From the NCBI RefSeq assembly GCF_000211835.1, contig NZ_AEGR01000047.1, forward strand, positions 1 through 52,306: a stretch of DNA of 52,306 nucleotides. The letters are read 5' to 3'. The position numbers and the translations under genes were made by a program. Positions 39,722-48,804 of the stretch are shown here, piece after piece (positions within the stretch are counted from its first letter, which is position 1; each line of letters starts with the position of its first letter). The notes beneath the pieces were generated by a model. It worked only from the letters and a program-made list of their open reading frames with translations. It ran no database searches and was not told where the DNA came from. The stretch comes from Hylemonella gracilis ATCC 19624. GTDB taxonomy: Bacteria > Pseudomonadota > Gammaproteobacteria > Burkholderiales > Burkholderiaceae_C.

Positions 39722-42091
39722 TCAACCCAGGGCCGCCAGGGCCTGTTCGGCGCGTGCCTTCATATCGCCCTCGGCCTCGGCGATGATTTCCTCGATCAGC
39801 GCGCGCGCGCCATCGGTGTCGCCAATCGCCTTGAACTCGTCCGCCAGGGCCAGTTTGGTGGCCAGCGGATCGTCCTCGGCCTCGGTGGCCGTCGGGCCCG
39901 CGCTCAGGCTGGGCGACGGTGCATCCAAGTCCAGCGAGAGGCTGCTGAGATCGAAGTCCACCGCGGGCGGCTCGGCCCGCGCGGCCGCCGGGGCCGCAGC
40001 TGTTGGGGGTGGGGGCGGGGGCGTGGGTTCGCCGAAATCCAGGTCGGCCTCCGGCGAGATGTTGCTCATCGTCTCGCCAGACTGGTAGAGGGCGTTATCG
40101 GGGTCGAGTTCGCGGCCCAGTACGCTGATCACGTCCCATTCGGGGCCGCTGCCGCCGCTGGCCTCATGGGCTTGCGCGGCGATTTGGGTGAAATTGACCA
40201 GGTCATTGCGCTTGGCGTAGATCTCGGCGAGCTTCTGGTGGATGGCCACGCGCCTGGGTTGGCGCGGCAGCGCGTCCTTGAGGATGTCTTCGGCCTGCTG
40301 GTCACGGCCATAAGACAGGTAAAGCTCGGCTTCGGCCACGGGGTCCACGTCGTCACCCGCGGGCACGGACGGTGCGCCTTGGGGATCGCCAGGCTCTTCA
40401 TTGGCCTGCATGCTGTCCTGGTACTCGTCGAGCGCAGCGCGCTGTTTGCGCCGACGGTAGACCAGCAAACCGATCAGCAGGGCGGCCAAGCCCGCGCCCG
40501 CGGCGGGCACGACCGGGTTGGCCAGCAGGTCATTCACCAGTTCGTCGAAAGAAACGGTGTGCTCGGGCGTGGCGGGTGTGGCCGCCGCAGCTTCCTGGGC
40601 AGCCGCACCCGTGGCCGAGGTGACCGGCACCGAATCGCCGCCCGTCGCCGCGCTGGGGGCAGTGGCGCTTGCCGCGGGGGCAGCGGGCGCGGGGCCCGAT
40701 GCGGGCGGCGTGGGCGCCGTGGCCTTGCTCAACTTTTCCAGTTCGGCGATGTTCTTGTTCAGCGCGGCGCTGCGTTCCGCAGCCTCCCGGGCTTTGCGTT
40801 CCTCGGCCAGGGCTTGCGCGCTTTGCGCCTGAACCGCTCCCTTGGACAGGGTCAGCTGGTCGGGCGTTGTGGCCGCAGGCCGGCGGTCTTGCACCTGAGC
40901 TTGCACGTTGCCACCGGTCTGGCGCTGGGCCGCGGCGGCGCGAGCGGGGGCGGCGTCGGCCAGACGGCGACGGTAATCGTCGAAGTCCAGGTTCTGGGCA
41001 ATGACGAGCTGGCGGGCCTGGTTGCGGGTCACGTTCTGCGCAGTCTCGGCCCCCGGGAGGGTGATCACCGCGCCGGTGCGCAGGCGGTTGACGTTGCCGT
41101 TGACGAAAGCCTGCGGGTTGGCGCGCAGCATCGCCACCAGCATCTGGTTGAGCGAAACCTGCACATAGGCAGGCTGCTTGGCCATGTGGGCCATGGCGAT
41201 GTCACTCGCGGTATCGCCCTGCTTGACGGTGACGCGCGTGCTGCGCGGGGCCGCGGTCTGACGCGATTCGGTCTTGGCCGCTGCAGGCGCGGCCGAAGCG
41301 GCTGGCGCCGGGGCCGCGGAGGCGCTTTCGCTGGCCGCCGGCTGGGGCGAGGCAGGGGTTTCTGCTGCGACGGCGGGAGCCGGCGCAGGTTCCGCCGCCG
41401 CAGTGGGGCTAGGGCTGGGGCTGGGGGCCGTCGTCCCGCCTGCGGCCGATTCGGCGGCAGCAGGCTCGGACGGTGCCGCCGATGCCACGGGGGCCGTGGG
41501 CTCGGCGGCGGGCGCGGCGTCGGGGATCGGGGTGGCGGGCGGGGGCAAGGCCGTGGTCACGGGGGGTGTGAACACGGGCGCCGCGCTTTCGGGCGCGGCG
41601 GCTGCGTCGGCCGGCTTGCTGCTCTCGGGGGCGGTGGCGGTTGGCGTGCCGCCCGGCGGGGGATCGAACAGCAAGGTGTAATCGCGCACCAGCCGGCCCG
41701 AGGCCCAGGTGGCTTCCAAGATCAGGTCGACATAGGGCTCACTGACCGCCTGCGGGTTGCTCAGGCGCAGGAAATAGCGCCCGTTCTGTTGTTGCAGGGT
41801 GATCTGCAGGCCGTTGAGCGCGGGGCTGTACTCCATGCCGCTGGCCGCGAAAGAGGACGGCGAGGCCAGTCGGGCGCGCAGGGATGCGGCGTCTTCATTG
41901 CTGATGTCCAGCAATTCGACTTCGGCGCGCAGGGGCTCACCCAGCGAGGACTGGACCACCGCGCGGCCCAGGGACAGCGCGTGGGCCGCAGCGCTGAACA
42001 AGCCGAGCGCCGTCGCGCAGGCCAGGGCCAAGGCGCTTTTTTGAAGCACGCCTGGTTGCCAGCGGGCGCGGTGGGTTTGGGCGGAAATCAC
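39722..42091 (-). CDS. fimV: FimV/HubP family polar protein
   Basis: Large inner-membrane protein linked to type IV pilus assembly and pole organisation. About 789 aa. Signal peptide (ALACATALGLFSAAAHA, about residue 37), a FimV N-terminal periplasmic region, a long Ala/Pro-rich stretch, a LysM motif (VTVKQGDTASDIAMAH, about residue 300), one TM helix (VPAAGAGLAALLIGLLVY, about 540), and a cytoplasmic part with TPR-like repeats and the FimV C-terminal domain (DDPLATKLALADEFKAIGD onward). A good promoter lies 43 bases upstream. Confidence 0.93.
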   Translation of the reverse strand: MISAQTHRARWQPGVLQKSALALACATALGLFSAAAHALSLGRAVVQSSLGEPLRAEVELLDISNEDAASLRARLASPSSFAASGMEYSPALNGLQITLQQQNGRYFLRLSNPQAVSEPYVDLILEATWASGRLVRDYTLLFDPPPGGTPTATAPESSKPADAAAAPESAAPVFTPPVTTALPPPATPIPDAAPAAEPTAPVASAAPSEPAAAESAAGGTTAPSPSPSPTAAAEPAPAPAVAAETPASPQPAASESASAAPAPAASAAPAAAKTESRQTAAPRSTRVTVKQGDTASDIAMAHMAKQPAYVQVSLNQMLVAMLRANPQAFVNGNVNRLRTGAVITLPGAETAQNVTRNQARQLVIAQNLDFDDYRRRLADAAPARAAAAQRQTGGNVQAQVQDRRPAATTPDQLTLSKGAVQAQSAQALAEERKAREAAERSAALNKNIAELEKLSKATAPTPPASGPAPAAPAASATAPSAATGGDSVPVTSATGAAAQEAAAATPATPEHTVSFDELVNDLLANPVVPAAGAGLAALLIGLLVYRRRKQRAALDEYQDSMQANEEPGDPQGAPSVPAGDDVDPVAEAELYLSYGRDQQAEDILKDALPRQPRRVAIHQKLAEIYAKRNDLVNFTQIAAQAHEASGGSGPEWDVISVLGRELDPDNALYQSGETMSNISPEADLDFGEPTPPPPPPTAAAPAAARAEPPAVDFDLSSLSLDLDAPSPSLSAGPTATEAEDDPLATKLALADEFKAIGDTDGARALIEEIIAEAEGDMKARAEQALAALG

Positions 42092-42133
42092 GGGGGCCTC
42101 CGAGAGTCGGGCAGGGGCTAAAAATCAAAAAGT

Positions 42134-42162
42134 ACCATAGCATCAATGACTTGGCTTGACAA
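42134..42162 (-). promoter_or_regulatory. Promoter upstream of fimV
   Basis: On minus: TTGTCA (complement of 42157-42162), a 17-base spacer, TATGGT (complement of 42134-42139), with TGC before the -10 giving an extended -10. The -10 ends about 42 bases before the fimV ATG. Hexamer match only, but spacing and extended motif are good. Confidence 0.65.
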
Positions 42163-42240
42163 GCTGAGAAGATGCTTAATCTTTGCGTTTTCTTTCGTTT
42201 TGCACCCGTGCGAACCTGGCTGGCCGCGATCGGGTGCGTT

Positions 42241-42262
42241 CGGCGGCCGCGAGCGGCCGCCG
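42241..42262 (-). terminator. GC hairpin just after asd
   Basis: CGGCGGCCG/CGGCCGCCG, a 9-bp stem with loop CGAG, lies 13 bases beyond the asd stop. No T-tract, so a weak or Rho-type terminator, or an mRNA 3' end stabiliser. Confidence 0.4.
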
Positions 42263-42274
42263 TCATCCAGGCGT

Positions 42275-43405
42275 TCAGGCCTGCAGCAGGATGCGCAGCA
42301 TGCGGCGCAGCGGTTCGGCCGCGCCCCACAGCAGCTGGTCGCCGATGGTGAAGGCACCCAGGTATTCCGGGCCCATGGCCATCTTGCGCAGGCGGCCCAC
42401 GGGGATGGTCAGCGTGCCGGTCACCGCCACCGGGGTCAGATCGCGGATGGTGGCTTCCTTGTTGTTGGGGACGACCTTCACCCAGGCGTTGTCGGCGGCG
42501 ATCATGGCCTCGATGTCCGCCAGCGGCACATTCTTCTTCAGCTTGAAGGTCAGGGCTTGGCTGTGGCAGCGCATCGCACCGATGCGCACGCAGAAACCGT
42601 CGACCGGCACGGCCGGCGAGCCGAAGCCTTCTCCCTGGCCCAGGATCTTGTTGGTCTCGGCGCCACCCTTCCATTCTTCACGGCTGACCCCATTGCCCAG
42701 GTCCTTGTCAATCCAAGGAATCAGCGAGCCGCCCAGCGGCACGCCGAAATTGGCGGTTTCCTCGGCCGAGAGGCTGCGCTGCTTGGCGATGACCTTGCGG
42801 TCGATTTCCAGGATGGCGCTCTTGGGGTCGGCCAACAGGCTCTTGACCTCGGCGTTCAGCGTGCCGTATTGCGTGAGCAACTCGCGCATGTGCTGCGCGC
42901 CGCCGCCGCTGGCGGCCTGGTAGGTCTGGGTGCTCATCCACTCAACCAGCCCCGCCTTGTACAGCGCGCCCACGCCCATGAGCATGCAGCTCACGGTGCA
43001 GTTGCCGCCGATCCAGTTCAAGCCGCCCTTGGACAGGGCGTTCTGGATGACCGGCAGGTTCACCGGGTCCAAGATGATGACCGCGTCGTCCTTCATGCGC
43101 AGCGTGGAGGCCGCGTCGATCCAGTGGCCCTTCCAGCCCGCCGCGCGCAGCTTGGGGAAGACCTCGGTCGTGTAGTCGCCGCCCTGGGCGGTGATGATGA
43201 TGTCGCAACGCTTGAGCGCGTCGATGTTGTGCGCGTCCTGCAGCGTGGTCTCGTTCTTCGCCATCGACGGGGCCTTGCCGCCCGCGTTCGAGGTGGAGAA
43301 GAACACGGGCTCGATCAGGTCGAAGTCTTTTTCCTCGACCATGCGATCCATCAACACCGAGCCGACCATGCCGCGCCAGCCGACCAGACCTACCAACTTG
43401 CTCAT
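42275..43405 (-). CDS. asd: Aspartate-semialdehyde dehydrogenase
   Basis: Converts aspartyl phosphate to aspartate semialdehyde, the branch point for Lys, Met, Thr and diaminopimelate. About 376 aa. [17 protein letters not shown] is the NADP-binding start, the catalytic Cys is in [17 protein letters not shown] and the His region is in [15 protein letters not shown]. The ATG at 43405 gives [15 protein letters not shown]; an upstream in-frame start at 43420 is unneeded. A possible attenuator lies upstream. Confidence 0.95.
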   Translation of the reverse strand: MSKLVGLVGWRGMVGSVLMDRMVEEKDFDLIEPVFFSTSNAGGKAPSMAKNETTLQDAHNIDALKRCDIIITAQGGDYTTEVFPKLRAAGWKGHWIDAASTLRMKDDAVIILDPVNLPVIQNALSKGGLNWIGGNCTVSCMLMGVGALYKAGLVEWMSTQTYQAASGGGAQHMRELLTQYGTLNAEVKSLLADPKSAILEIDRKVIAKQRSLSAEETANFGVPLGGSLIPWIDKDLGNGVSREEWKGGAETNKILGQGEGFGSPAVPVDGFCVRIGAMRCHSQALTFKLKKNVPLADIEAMIAADNAWVKVVPNNKEATIRDLTPVAVTGTLTIPVGRLRKMAMGPEYLGAFTIGDQLLWGAAEPLRRMLRILLQA

Positions 43406-43430
43406 TACCGTGCCCTTCACAACATCAGGT

Positions 43431-43469
43431 TAAAAACAAACAGCGTTCCAACACACACGGCGTCGCTGT
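43431..43469 (-). terminator. Possible attenuator terminator upstream of asd
   Basis: On minus, ACAGCG and CGCTGT (43464-43469 and 43440-43445) form a 6-bp stem around 18 bases, with a CC/GG pair possible inside. TTGTTTTTA follows (43431-43439). It ends 25 bases before the asd ATG, so it lies in the leader of asd itself. The short stem makes it weak. Confidence 0.4.
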
Positions 43470-43499
43470 GACGCAACCATGGGAATCAGGGACTGTGGC

Positions 43500-43548
43500 C
43501 CGGCTCCGACTCGTCGTTCGGTGCCGGAGAGGGCGCGCGACGAGCCGG
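43500..43548 (-). promoter_or_regulatory. Leader hairpin between small ORF and asd
   Basis: CCGGCTC (43500-43506) can pair with GAGCCGG (43542-43548), and CTCGTCG (43510-43516) with CGACGAG (43538-43544). The two pairings use partly the same bases, so alternative folds exist. It starts 8 bases after the stop of the small ORF. Confidence 0.45.
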
Positions 43549-43555
43549 GGCGAGG

Positions 43556-43654
43556 TCAGCCCTTGATCGTCGTGGTTTTGGTGATGTCCGCGCGCGCGAC
43601 CCCGCCGGCCAGGATGGCGGCGGTGTTCAGAGGGAACAGGCGGGCGGGCGACAT
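43556..43654 (-). CDS. Candidate leader peptide with Thr/Ile/Lys codons
   Basis: A 32-codon ORF starting at 43654 and ending in RADITKTTTIKG. Codons 43562-43585 read Ile-Thr-Lys-Thr-Thr-Thr-Ile-Lys, all products of the aspartate family, like the Thr/Ile run of E. coli thrL. TACAAT (43663-43668 on minus) lies 8 bases before the ATG, so a transcript could begin at or near the start codon; no Shine-Dalgarno is seen. asd follows 150 bases later. If not a leader it is a chance short ORF. Confidence 0.4.
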   Translation of the reverse strand: MSPARLFPLNTAAILAGGVARADITKTTTIKG

Positions 43655-43790
43655 GGCGGGGGATTGTAGCGGATGGGGCCGCGCTGACGCCTTGTGGAAC
43701 AATCGCGGCCCACGGCTTGTTGTCCTCCCCGGCCTTACGGTCCCGCGCGAGTCGCGCAAGCCCCAGCCCCGCGCTCCTTATCGAGGTTTC

Positions 43791-44051
43791 ATGAATTCCC
43801 CCATCTCCTTGCCTTTTCGTAAGCTGCCCGCGCGTTACGCCGCCGTGGTGATGCCCTTGTTTCTCTCCCTCATGATGTCCGGGATCATTTCCTTCATCAC
43901 CACCTTGCGCAGCATCGGTTGGCAGGCCATCACCTTGCAGGGGTGGCTGGGCGCCTGGGCGCTGTCCTGGGTGGTGGCCTTTCCGACCGTGCTCTTGCTC
44001 TTGCCCTTGGTGCGTCGCCTGACGGCCATGGTGGTGCAGATGGAGCGATAA
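43791..44051 (+). CDS. DUF2798 family membrane protein
   Basis: About 86 aa with two TM helices (AAVVMPLFLSLMMSGIISFI and WLGAWALSWVVAFPTVLLLL) and the family ending PLVRRLTAMVVQ. Inner membrane; function unknown in the family. A short divergent spacer separates it from the asd leader region. Confidence 0.85.
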   Translation: MNSPISLPFRKLPARYAAVVMPLFLSLMMSGIISFITTLRSIGWQAITLQGWLGAWALSWVVAFPTVLLLLPLVRRLTAMVVQMER

Positions 44052-44095
44052 GTTGGATCGGCAAGTTGGGCCGTTATTGAGCACTTGCCCTTGAC

Positions 44096-44476
44096 ATGAA
44101 CCCGTCCACCGTCCTGCGCCTGATCTCCACCCCAGACACCGCCGACGCCAACGCCTCCGAGGACTACTTCCTCGCGCCCGAGAAACTCATCACGGGCAAT
44201 CCGAAGCAGACGCTCTGGATGCATTACACCGACCCTACGCGGCAGTACGTCGTCGGCCTCTGGCGCAGCGAACCGGGCAAATGGCGCGTCCGCTACACCG
44301 AGGAGGAGTACTGCCGCATGCTGGAGGGCGTGAGCGTCATCACCGACGAGGCCGGTCACGCGGTGACCGTGCGTGCGGGCGATGAATTCGTGGTGCCTCG
44401 TGGTTTCGTGGGCACGTGGGAAGTGGTCGAGACCTCCACCAAGCGTTTCGTGATCTACGAGAAGACGCCGGGCTGA
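44096..44476 (+). CDS. Cupin domain protein (DUF861/EutQ-like)
   Basis: About 126 aa. A small beta-barrel domain: QYVVGLWRSEPGKWRVRYTEEEYCRMLEGVSVITDEAGHAVTVRAGDEFVVPRGFVGTWEVVETSTKRFVIYE, as in the (S)-ureidoglycine aminohydrolase-type cupins. The usual HxH metal ligands are not evident, so catalysis is doubtful. Its stop overlaps the 3' end of the convergent regulator gene by 22 bases. Confidence 0.82.
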   Translation: MNPSTVLRLISTPDTADANASEDYFLAPEKLITGNPKQTLWMHYTDPTRQYVVGLWRSEPGKWRVRYTEEEYCRMLEGVSVITDEAGHAVTVRAGDEFVVPRGFVGTWEVVETSTKRFVIYEKTPG

Positions 44477-46296
44477 AGGCCTTCCAGCTCCCGGTCCAGG
44501 CGTGGATTGCCGATGTCACTGGCCAGCAGGCGGGCCACGGTGAGGCTGGCCTCGTCGCCCAGCCGGGCCTGGTGCGCGAGCGCACGGGCCGTGAATTCGC
44601 GCATGCCCGCGCCTTCGGCGAGGGCGCGCAGTTCGGCGAGCCAGGTGGTGGTCTGGGGCAGGTGATGCGGCAGGTTCTGGGCCATGGCCACGCTGCACAG
44701 CGCGTCCAGGGTGTAGCCCTGGCCCCAGAGGTAGGCGTCGGGCAGGCGCGCGCAACGCCGCAGCGCGTCGACCAGGAGGGTGATCGCCTGTGACGTGTCG
44801 CCTCGCGCGAAAGCGACCAGCCCCAGGCCGCGCCCGGAAATCCCTTCCCAGCAAGGATCACCCAGGTGGCAGCCCAGCGCCCAAGCCTGCTCAAAGCGTT
44901 CCGCCGCGCCGGCGACGTCCCCGCGCAGCAGGTCCAGCTCGGCGCACAGCGATTGCGGCCAGGGCAGGAACGCCGTCCAGGCGCGTTGCGCCAATTGCAG
45001 GGAGCGTTGGAGCGCGCTCGCGGCCTTGTCCAGTTCCCCCGTCAGCAGCGAGGCGCGACCGGACATGGAGAGCGCGTAGGCCAGCTGGCGTGTGTCTCCC
45101 ACCCCTTCGGCCAGCGTGCAGGCCTGGTCCAGCACTGCGATGGCATCCGGGTAGTGGCCGGTGTCGCTGAGCGCCGCGCCCTGCACGGTGGCGATGCGGG
45201 CCTGTTCCGCGGGGTCGTCCGCGGCCAGGGGCGCGGCACGCCGCAGCCAAAGGAGGGCACGCTCGTAGCGGCCACGCAAAAACTCGACATAAGCCAGCTC
45301 GCGGCAGGCCGCCGCCGCCAAAGCGGGCCGGACCGAGGTGGCCTCTTGGTAGACGGCCAAGGCCTCGTGCAGGGCCTCGGCGCCTTCTTCGTCGCGGCCC
45401 CGGGCGGCATGCACCAGGGCGCTGCCCAGCGCCACCCGGGCGCGGGTGCGCAGATCGGGGTCATGGCTGGCGTCGGACTCGACGATGGCGCGGCGCAGGC
45501 AGTGCAACCCGGCGTCCAGCGCACCCGCGCCGACGGCGGCTTCACCGGCTTCGAGCTGGGCCAGCGCGGCGGCCCGGCCCGTGGCGGGTTGCGCAATGGG
45601 GCGCGCGGTGGCGGTGTGGATGGCCTCGTCCAGGGCCGGGCCGGGGGTGATGCCGAGCTCACGCCGGAACAACTCGCGGCACGCGGCCGCTTGCCGCGCG
45701 GCGGCGATCCCATCGCCTGCCACGGCCAGGCAGCGCACCAGCAGCACCTGGAAGTCTTCGTCCAGCGGGTTCGATTGCACGAGGCGGCTGGCGATGTCGG
45801 CGGCTTCGGAGGCCGCGCCGGCTGCCAACCGCTCCTGAGCGGCTTCGTGCAACAGGGCGTCGGTGGCCGCGCGCAGGCGGCGGCGCTCGGTGGCCAGCCA
45901 GACCTCAAAGGCCGGGCAGTTGGGGAAAAACATGCCCTCCAGCAGGTCCCGGCCCAGGCCGGGGAGTTGCAGTGCCTGCGGCCAGGCGCCGCGCGTCACG
46001 GTTTCGATGTCCACGCAGGCGTCGGGCGGCAGCGCCAGCAGGGGGGCCTCGACCCGAGGCATTGCCGCGTCGCCGAGCAGACGGCGCAACTCGCTCAGGT
46101 TCCAGCGCAAGGCGGCCAGTGGGTCCTCGGCGTCTTCGAAGAGCAGCGACGCCAGATGGGCCCGGGTGGAAGGCCCCGGGCGGCACAGCAGGTAGGTCAG
46201 CAAGGCCCAGGCCTTGCGTCCGCGTGGCGGCGTGACGGTCCCGCCCCCGCGTTCGACGCGAGGCGGACCCAGCAGGTGGATCGAGAGGAAGGGCAT
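44455..46296 (-). CDS. BTAD/TPR transcriptional activator
   Basis: About 613 aa. The N-terminal part (LSIHLLGPPRVERGGG then RGRKAWALLTYLLCRPGPSTRAHLASLLFEDAEDPLAALRWNLSELRRLL) is a winged-helix DNA-binding domain of the SARP type, followed by a BTAD domain (about residues 100-235) and a long array of tetratricopeptide-like helices to the C-terminus. No ATPase (P-loop) is seen, so it is the short type. Probably regulates the neighbouring DUF4242 gene, a frequent partner of such regulators. Confidence 0.85.
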   Translation of the reverse strand: MPFLSIHLLGPPRVERGGGTVTPPRGRKAWALLTYLLCRPGPSTRAHLASLLFEDAEDPLAALRWNLSELRRLLGDAAMPRVEAPLLALPPDACVDIETVTRGAWPQALQLPGLGRDLLEGMFFPNCPAFEVWLATERRRLRAATDALLHEAAQERLAAGAASEAADIASRLVQSNPLDEDFQVLLVRCLAVAGDGIAAARQAAACRELFRRELGITPGPALDEAIHTATARPIAQPATGRAAALAQLEAGEAAVGAGALDAGLHCLRRAIVESDASHDPDLRTRARVALGSALVHAARGRDEEGAEALHEALAVYQEATSVRPALAAAACRELAYVEFLRGRYERALLWLRRAAPLAADDPAEQARIATVQGAALSDTGHYPDAIAVLDQACTLAEGVGDTRQLAYALSMSGRASLLTGELDKAASALQRSLQLAQRAWTAFLPWPQSLCAELDLLRGDVAGAAERFEQAWALGCHLGDPCWEGISGRGLGLVAFARGDTSQAITLLVDALRRCARLPDAYLWGQGYTLDALCSVAMAQNLPHHLPQTTTWLAELRALAEGAGMREFTARALAHQARLGDEASLTVARLLASDIGNPRLDRELEGLQPGVFS

Positions 46297-46350
46297 GCCT
46301 AGCGATGGTCGCGCAGGCCGTGCGTCAACGCAAGCCTGCGCGACCGGACC

Positions 46351-46623
46351 TCATTCCGCGGTCACGGGGTCGATGATCGCCTTGACCTGGGCGACGCTGT
46401 CGGCCGGAAAGCCGCCGCGCTGGGCGTGCTCGCGCACCGCGTCACCGCTCTCGGCGTTGTAGATGCAGTACATCTTGTCGCTGGTGACGAAGCTTTGCAC
46501 CCACTGCACGCGCGGGCTCATTTCCTTGAGCACGCCGCAGGATTTCTGCGAGATGGCCTGCATTTCAGCGGACCGTGTGGCACCGATGCCGGGGATGGCG
46601 CGTTCGATGACGAATTTGGGCAT
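46351..46623 (-). CDS. DUF4242 domain protein
   Basis: About 90 aa. PKFVIERAIPGIGATRSAEMQAISQKSC and VQWVQSFVTSDKMYCIYNAES are typical of DUF4242, a small ferredoxin-like domain of unknown role, sometimes noted as nickel-binding. AGGAG 7 bases upstream of the ATG at 46623 fixes the start; a longer open frame to 46695 is unlikely. It lies 54 bases upstream of the BTAD regulator on the same strand, probably one transcript. Confidence 0.85.
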   Translation of the reverse strand: MPKFVIERAIPGIGATRSAEMQAISQKSCGVLKEMSPRVQWVQSFVTSDKMYCIYNAESGDAVREHAQRGGFPADSVAQVKAIIDPVTAE

Positions 46624-46722
46624 GTGGGAGCTCCTGTGAAAGTTGAAGGAGCCCCGACGATAGGCGGCGGGCGTGTGAGCCACCGTGTGACGCACCCGCC
46701 CACAACCCGTCGTTCAAAAAAA

Positions 46723-47793
46723 TCAGGACAAGGCCTTGACCACCGCATCCCCCATCTGCGCCGTGCCGACCTTGGTCGTTCCGGCGCTGTGGATGTCCGG
46801 CGTGCGCAGGCCCTGGGCCAGCACCTTCTGCACGGCAGCTTCGATGCGCTGGGCGGCGGCTTCCTGGTTGAGGCTGAAGCGCAGCATCATCGCGGCCGAG
46901 AGGATGGTGGCCAAGGGATTGGCCACGCCCTGGCCCGCGATGTCGGGCGCGCTGCCGTGGCTGGGTTCGTACAGGCCCTGGTTCTTGCTGTTCAGGCTGG
47001 CCGAGGGCAGCATGCCGATGGAGCCGGTGAGCATGGACGCCTCGTCGCTGAGGATGTCGCCGAACATATTGCCGGTGACGATCACGTCGAAGGACTTGGG
47101 CGCCTTCACCAATTGCATGGCCGCGTTGTCCACGTACATGTGGTCCAGCTTCACGTCCGGGTACTGCTGGCCGACTTCGGTGACGATGTCTTTCCAGAAC
47201 TGGAAGGTTTCCAGCACATTGGCCTTGTCCACGCTGGTGACCTTCTTGTTGCGCTTGCGCGCGGCCTGGAAAGCCACATGCGCGATCCGCTCGATCTCGG
47301 GGCGCGTGTAGCGCATGGTGTCGAAGGCTTCTTCCGCGCCGGGGAAGGCGCCATCGGTGGCCGTGCGCTTGCCGCGCGGTTGGCCGAAGTAGATGTCGCC
47401 CGTCAGCTCGCGCACGATCAGGATGTCCAGGCCCGAAACCAGTTCGGGCTTGAGGCTGGACGCGTGCGTGAGTTGTTCGTAGCAGATGGCGGGGCGGAAG
47501 TTGGCGAACAGGCCCAGGTGCTTGCGCAGGCCGAGGATGGCTTGCTCGGGGCGCAGGGCGCGCTCCAGCTTGTCGTACTTCCAGTCACCGACCGCGCCGA
47601 AGAGGATGGCGTCGGCCTCTTTCGCCAGCTTGAGCGTGCTCTCGGGCAAGGGGTGCCCGGCGGCTTCGTAGGCCGCGCCGCCCACGGGGGCCGTCTCCAT
47701 CTCGAACTTCAAGTCCAGGGCCTTCAGCACCTTGACGGCCTCGGCGATGATTTCGGTGCCGATGCCGTCACCAGGCAGAACTGCGATTTTCAT
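46723..47793 (-). CDS. leuB: 3-isopropylmalate dehydrogenase
   Basis: Third step of leucine synthesis. About 356 aa. [15 protein letters not shown] is the N-terminal signature, and the Arg-rich and metal-binding residues lie in [16 protein letters not shown] and the later [19 protein letters not shown] precedes the ATG at 47793; the open frame upstream to 47889 runs through the repeat B region and is not coding. It is transcribed with leuD and leuC. Confidence 0.95.
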   Translation of the reverse strand: MKIAVLPGDGIGTEIIAEAVKVLKALDLKFEMETAPVGGAAYEAAGHPLPESTLKLAKEADAILFGAVGDWKYDKLERALRPEQAILGLRKHLGLFANFRPAICYEQLTHASSLKPELVSGLDILIVRELTGDIYFGQPRGKRTATDGAFPGAEEAFDTMRYTRPEIERIAHVAFQAARKRNKKVTSVDKANVLETFQFWKDIVTEVGQQYPDVKLDHMYVDNAAMQLVKAPKSFDVIVTGNMFGDILSDEASMLTGSIGMLPSASLNSKNQGLYEPSHGSAPDIAGQGVANPLATILSAAMMLRFSLNQEAAAQRIEAAVQKVLAQGLRTPDIHSAGTTKVGTAQMGDAVVKALS

Positions 47794-47822
47794 GGGGAGA
47801 GTCTCCAATATGTTTTCGGGAA

Positions 47823-47903
47823 AGGCCGTGGACCGGCTTTGCCGGCCCACTGGCCTTGCCCACTGCAAGGGGGGGTGGCAGAGCGACACGAAGTGCGCGC
47901 AGC
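47823..47903 (-). repeat. Dispersed intergenic repeat, copy B (between leuB and leuD)
   Basis: On minus this 129-base gap reads CACTTCGTGT, a CCCCCCC run, CCAGTGG and CCGGCAAAGCCGGTCCACGG, matching in order copy A at 24612-24697. The CCGGC-AAA-GCCGG hairpin is conserved; the middle hairpin (CCCCCTTGCAGTGGG) is weaker. It lies in opposite orientation to copy A. Confidence 0.65.
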
Positions 47904-47922
47904 CTGGGGTGTGCTTAATGAT

Positions 47923-48567
47923 TTACATCACGTGCGCCAGCCAGGGCTTGGTCGCCAGGCGTTGCGCTTCGTAGGCCTGGATCTTGTCCTTGTGGCGCAA
48001 GGTCAGGCCGATGTCGTCGAAGCCGTTGAGCAGGCAGTACTTGCGGAAGGGCTGCACGTCGAAGGCGATCTCCTCGCCCTGGGGCTTGACGACCACCTGC
48101 CGCTCCAGATCGATGGTGAGCTGGTAGCCGGGGAAGGCCGCACATTCGTCGAAGAGCTGGGCCACCGTGGCCTCGGGCAGCTGAATGGGCAGCAGGCCGT
48201 TCTTGAAGCAGTTGTTGAAGAAGATGTCGGCGTAGCTGGGCGCGATCAGCGCGCGAAAGCCGTACTGCTCGATGGCCCAGGGCGCGTGTTCGCGGCTGGA
48301 ACCGCAGCCGAAGTTCTGCCGCGCCAGCAGGATGGAGGCGCCCTGGTAACGGGGCTGGTTCAGCACGAAGTCCGGGTTGGGCTTGCGCGAGGCCGGGTCC
48401 TGGCCAGGATAGCCCGGGTCCAGATAACGCCATTCGTCGAAGAGGTTGGGGCCGAAGCCGGTGCGCTTGATCGACTTGAGGAATTGCTTGGGAATGATGG
48501 CGTCCGTGTCCACGTTGTCGCGGTCCATGGGGGCCACCAGGCCTTGGTGCACGGTGAATTTCTGCAT
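47923..48567 (-). CDS. leuD: 3-isopropylmalate dehydratase small subunit
   Basis: Pairs with LeuC to isomerise isopropylmalate. About 214 aa. [20 protein letters not shown] and [19 protein letters not shown] with the swivelling-domain Ser-Arg motif are characteristic. It lies between leuB and the entericidin-like gene; leuC is upstream. Confidence 0.95.
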   Translation of the reverse strand: MQKFTVHQGLVAPMDRDNVDTDAIIPKQFLKSIKRTGFGPNLFDEWRYLDPGYPGQDPASRKPNPDFVLNQPRYQGASILLARQNFGCGSSREHAPWAIEQYGFRALIAPSYADIFFNNCFKNGLLPIQLPEATVAQLFDECAAFPGYQLTIDLERQVVVKPQGEEIAFDVQPFRKYCLLNGFDDIGLTLRHKDKIQAYEAQRLATKPWLAHVM

Positions 48568-48574
48568 GGTCGGA

Positions 48575-48739
48575 TTACTTGGTCATTTCCTGGATCTTCT
48601 CGCCGGCCTTTTCCAGGCCCTTGCCGACGGAATGACCGATTTCCTTGGAGTCTTCCTTGACGCCGGACCAGGTGCTGCTGCACGCGGCCAAGACCAGGCA
48701 GGTCGCGACGGCGGCGAGGCAGACGGTGATGCGTTTCAT
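48575..48739 (-). CDS. Entericidin A/B family lipoprotein
   Basis: 54 aa, too short for most ORF lists. [20 protein letters not shown] has a lipobox (LAAC, Cys about residue 20); the mature part [20 protein letters not shown] then [12 protein letters not shown] is helical and amphipathic, as in entericidins. Such proteins are small outer-envelope lipoproteins; a toxin-like role (EcnB) is known only in enterobacteria. Encoded between leuC and leuD, as in many Burkholderiales. Confidence 0.85.
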   Translation of the reverse strand: MKRITVCLAAVATCLVLAACSSTWSGVKEDSKEIGHSVGKGLEKAGEKIQEMTK

Positions 48740-48804
48740 GCGGCTGTCCTTTCGTGAGGAGGGGGTGAGCAGGGCGCCTGGGCTGAGATGCCGTGGTTCG
48801 GCGC

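Noticed and set aside
38912-42121. A 1069-codon open frame opposite truA and fimV
   Set aside because: Antisense to two recognised genes with a strongly biased Gly/Arg/Ala content; a shadow of GC-rich coding DNA.
46426-48660. A 744-codon open frame opposite leuB and leuD
   Set aside because: Antisense to both enzymes and crosses the repeat gap; no domain recognisable.
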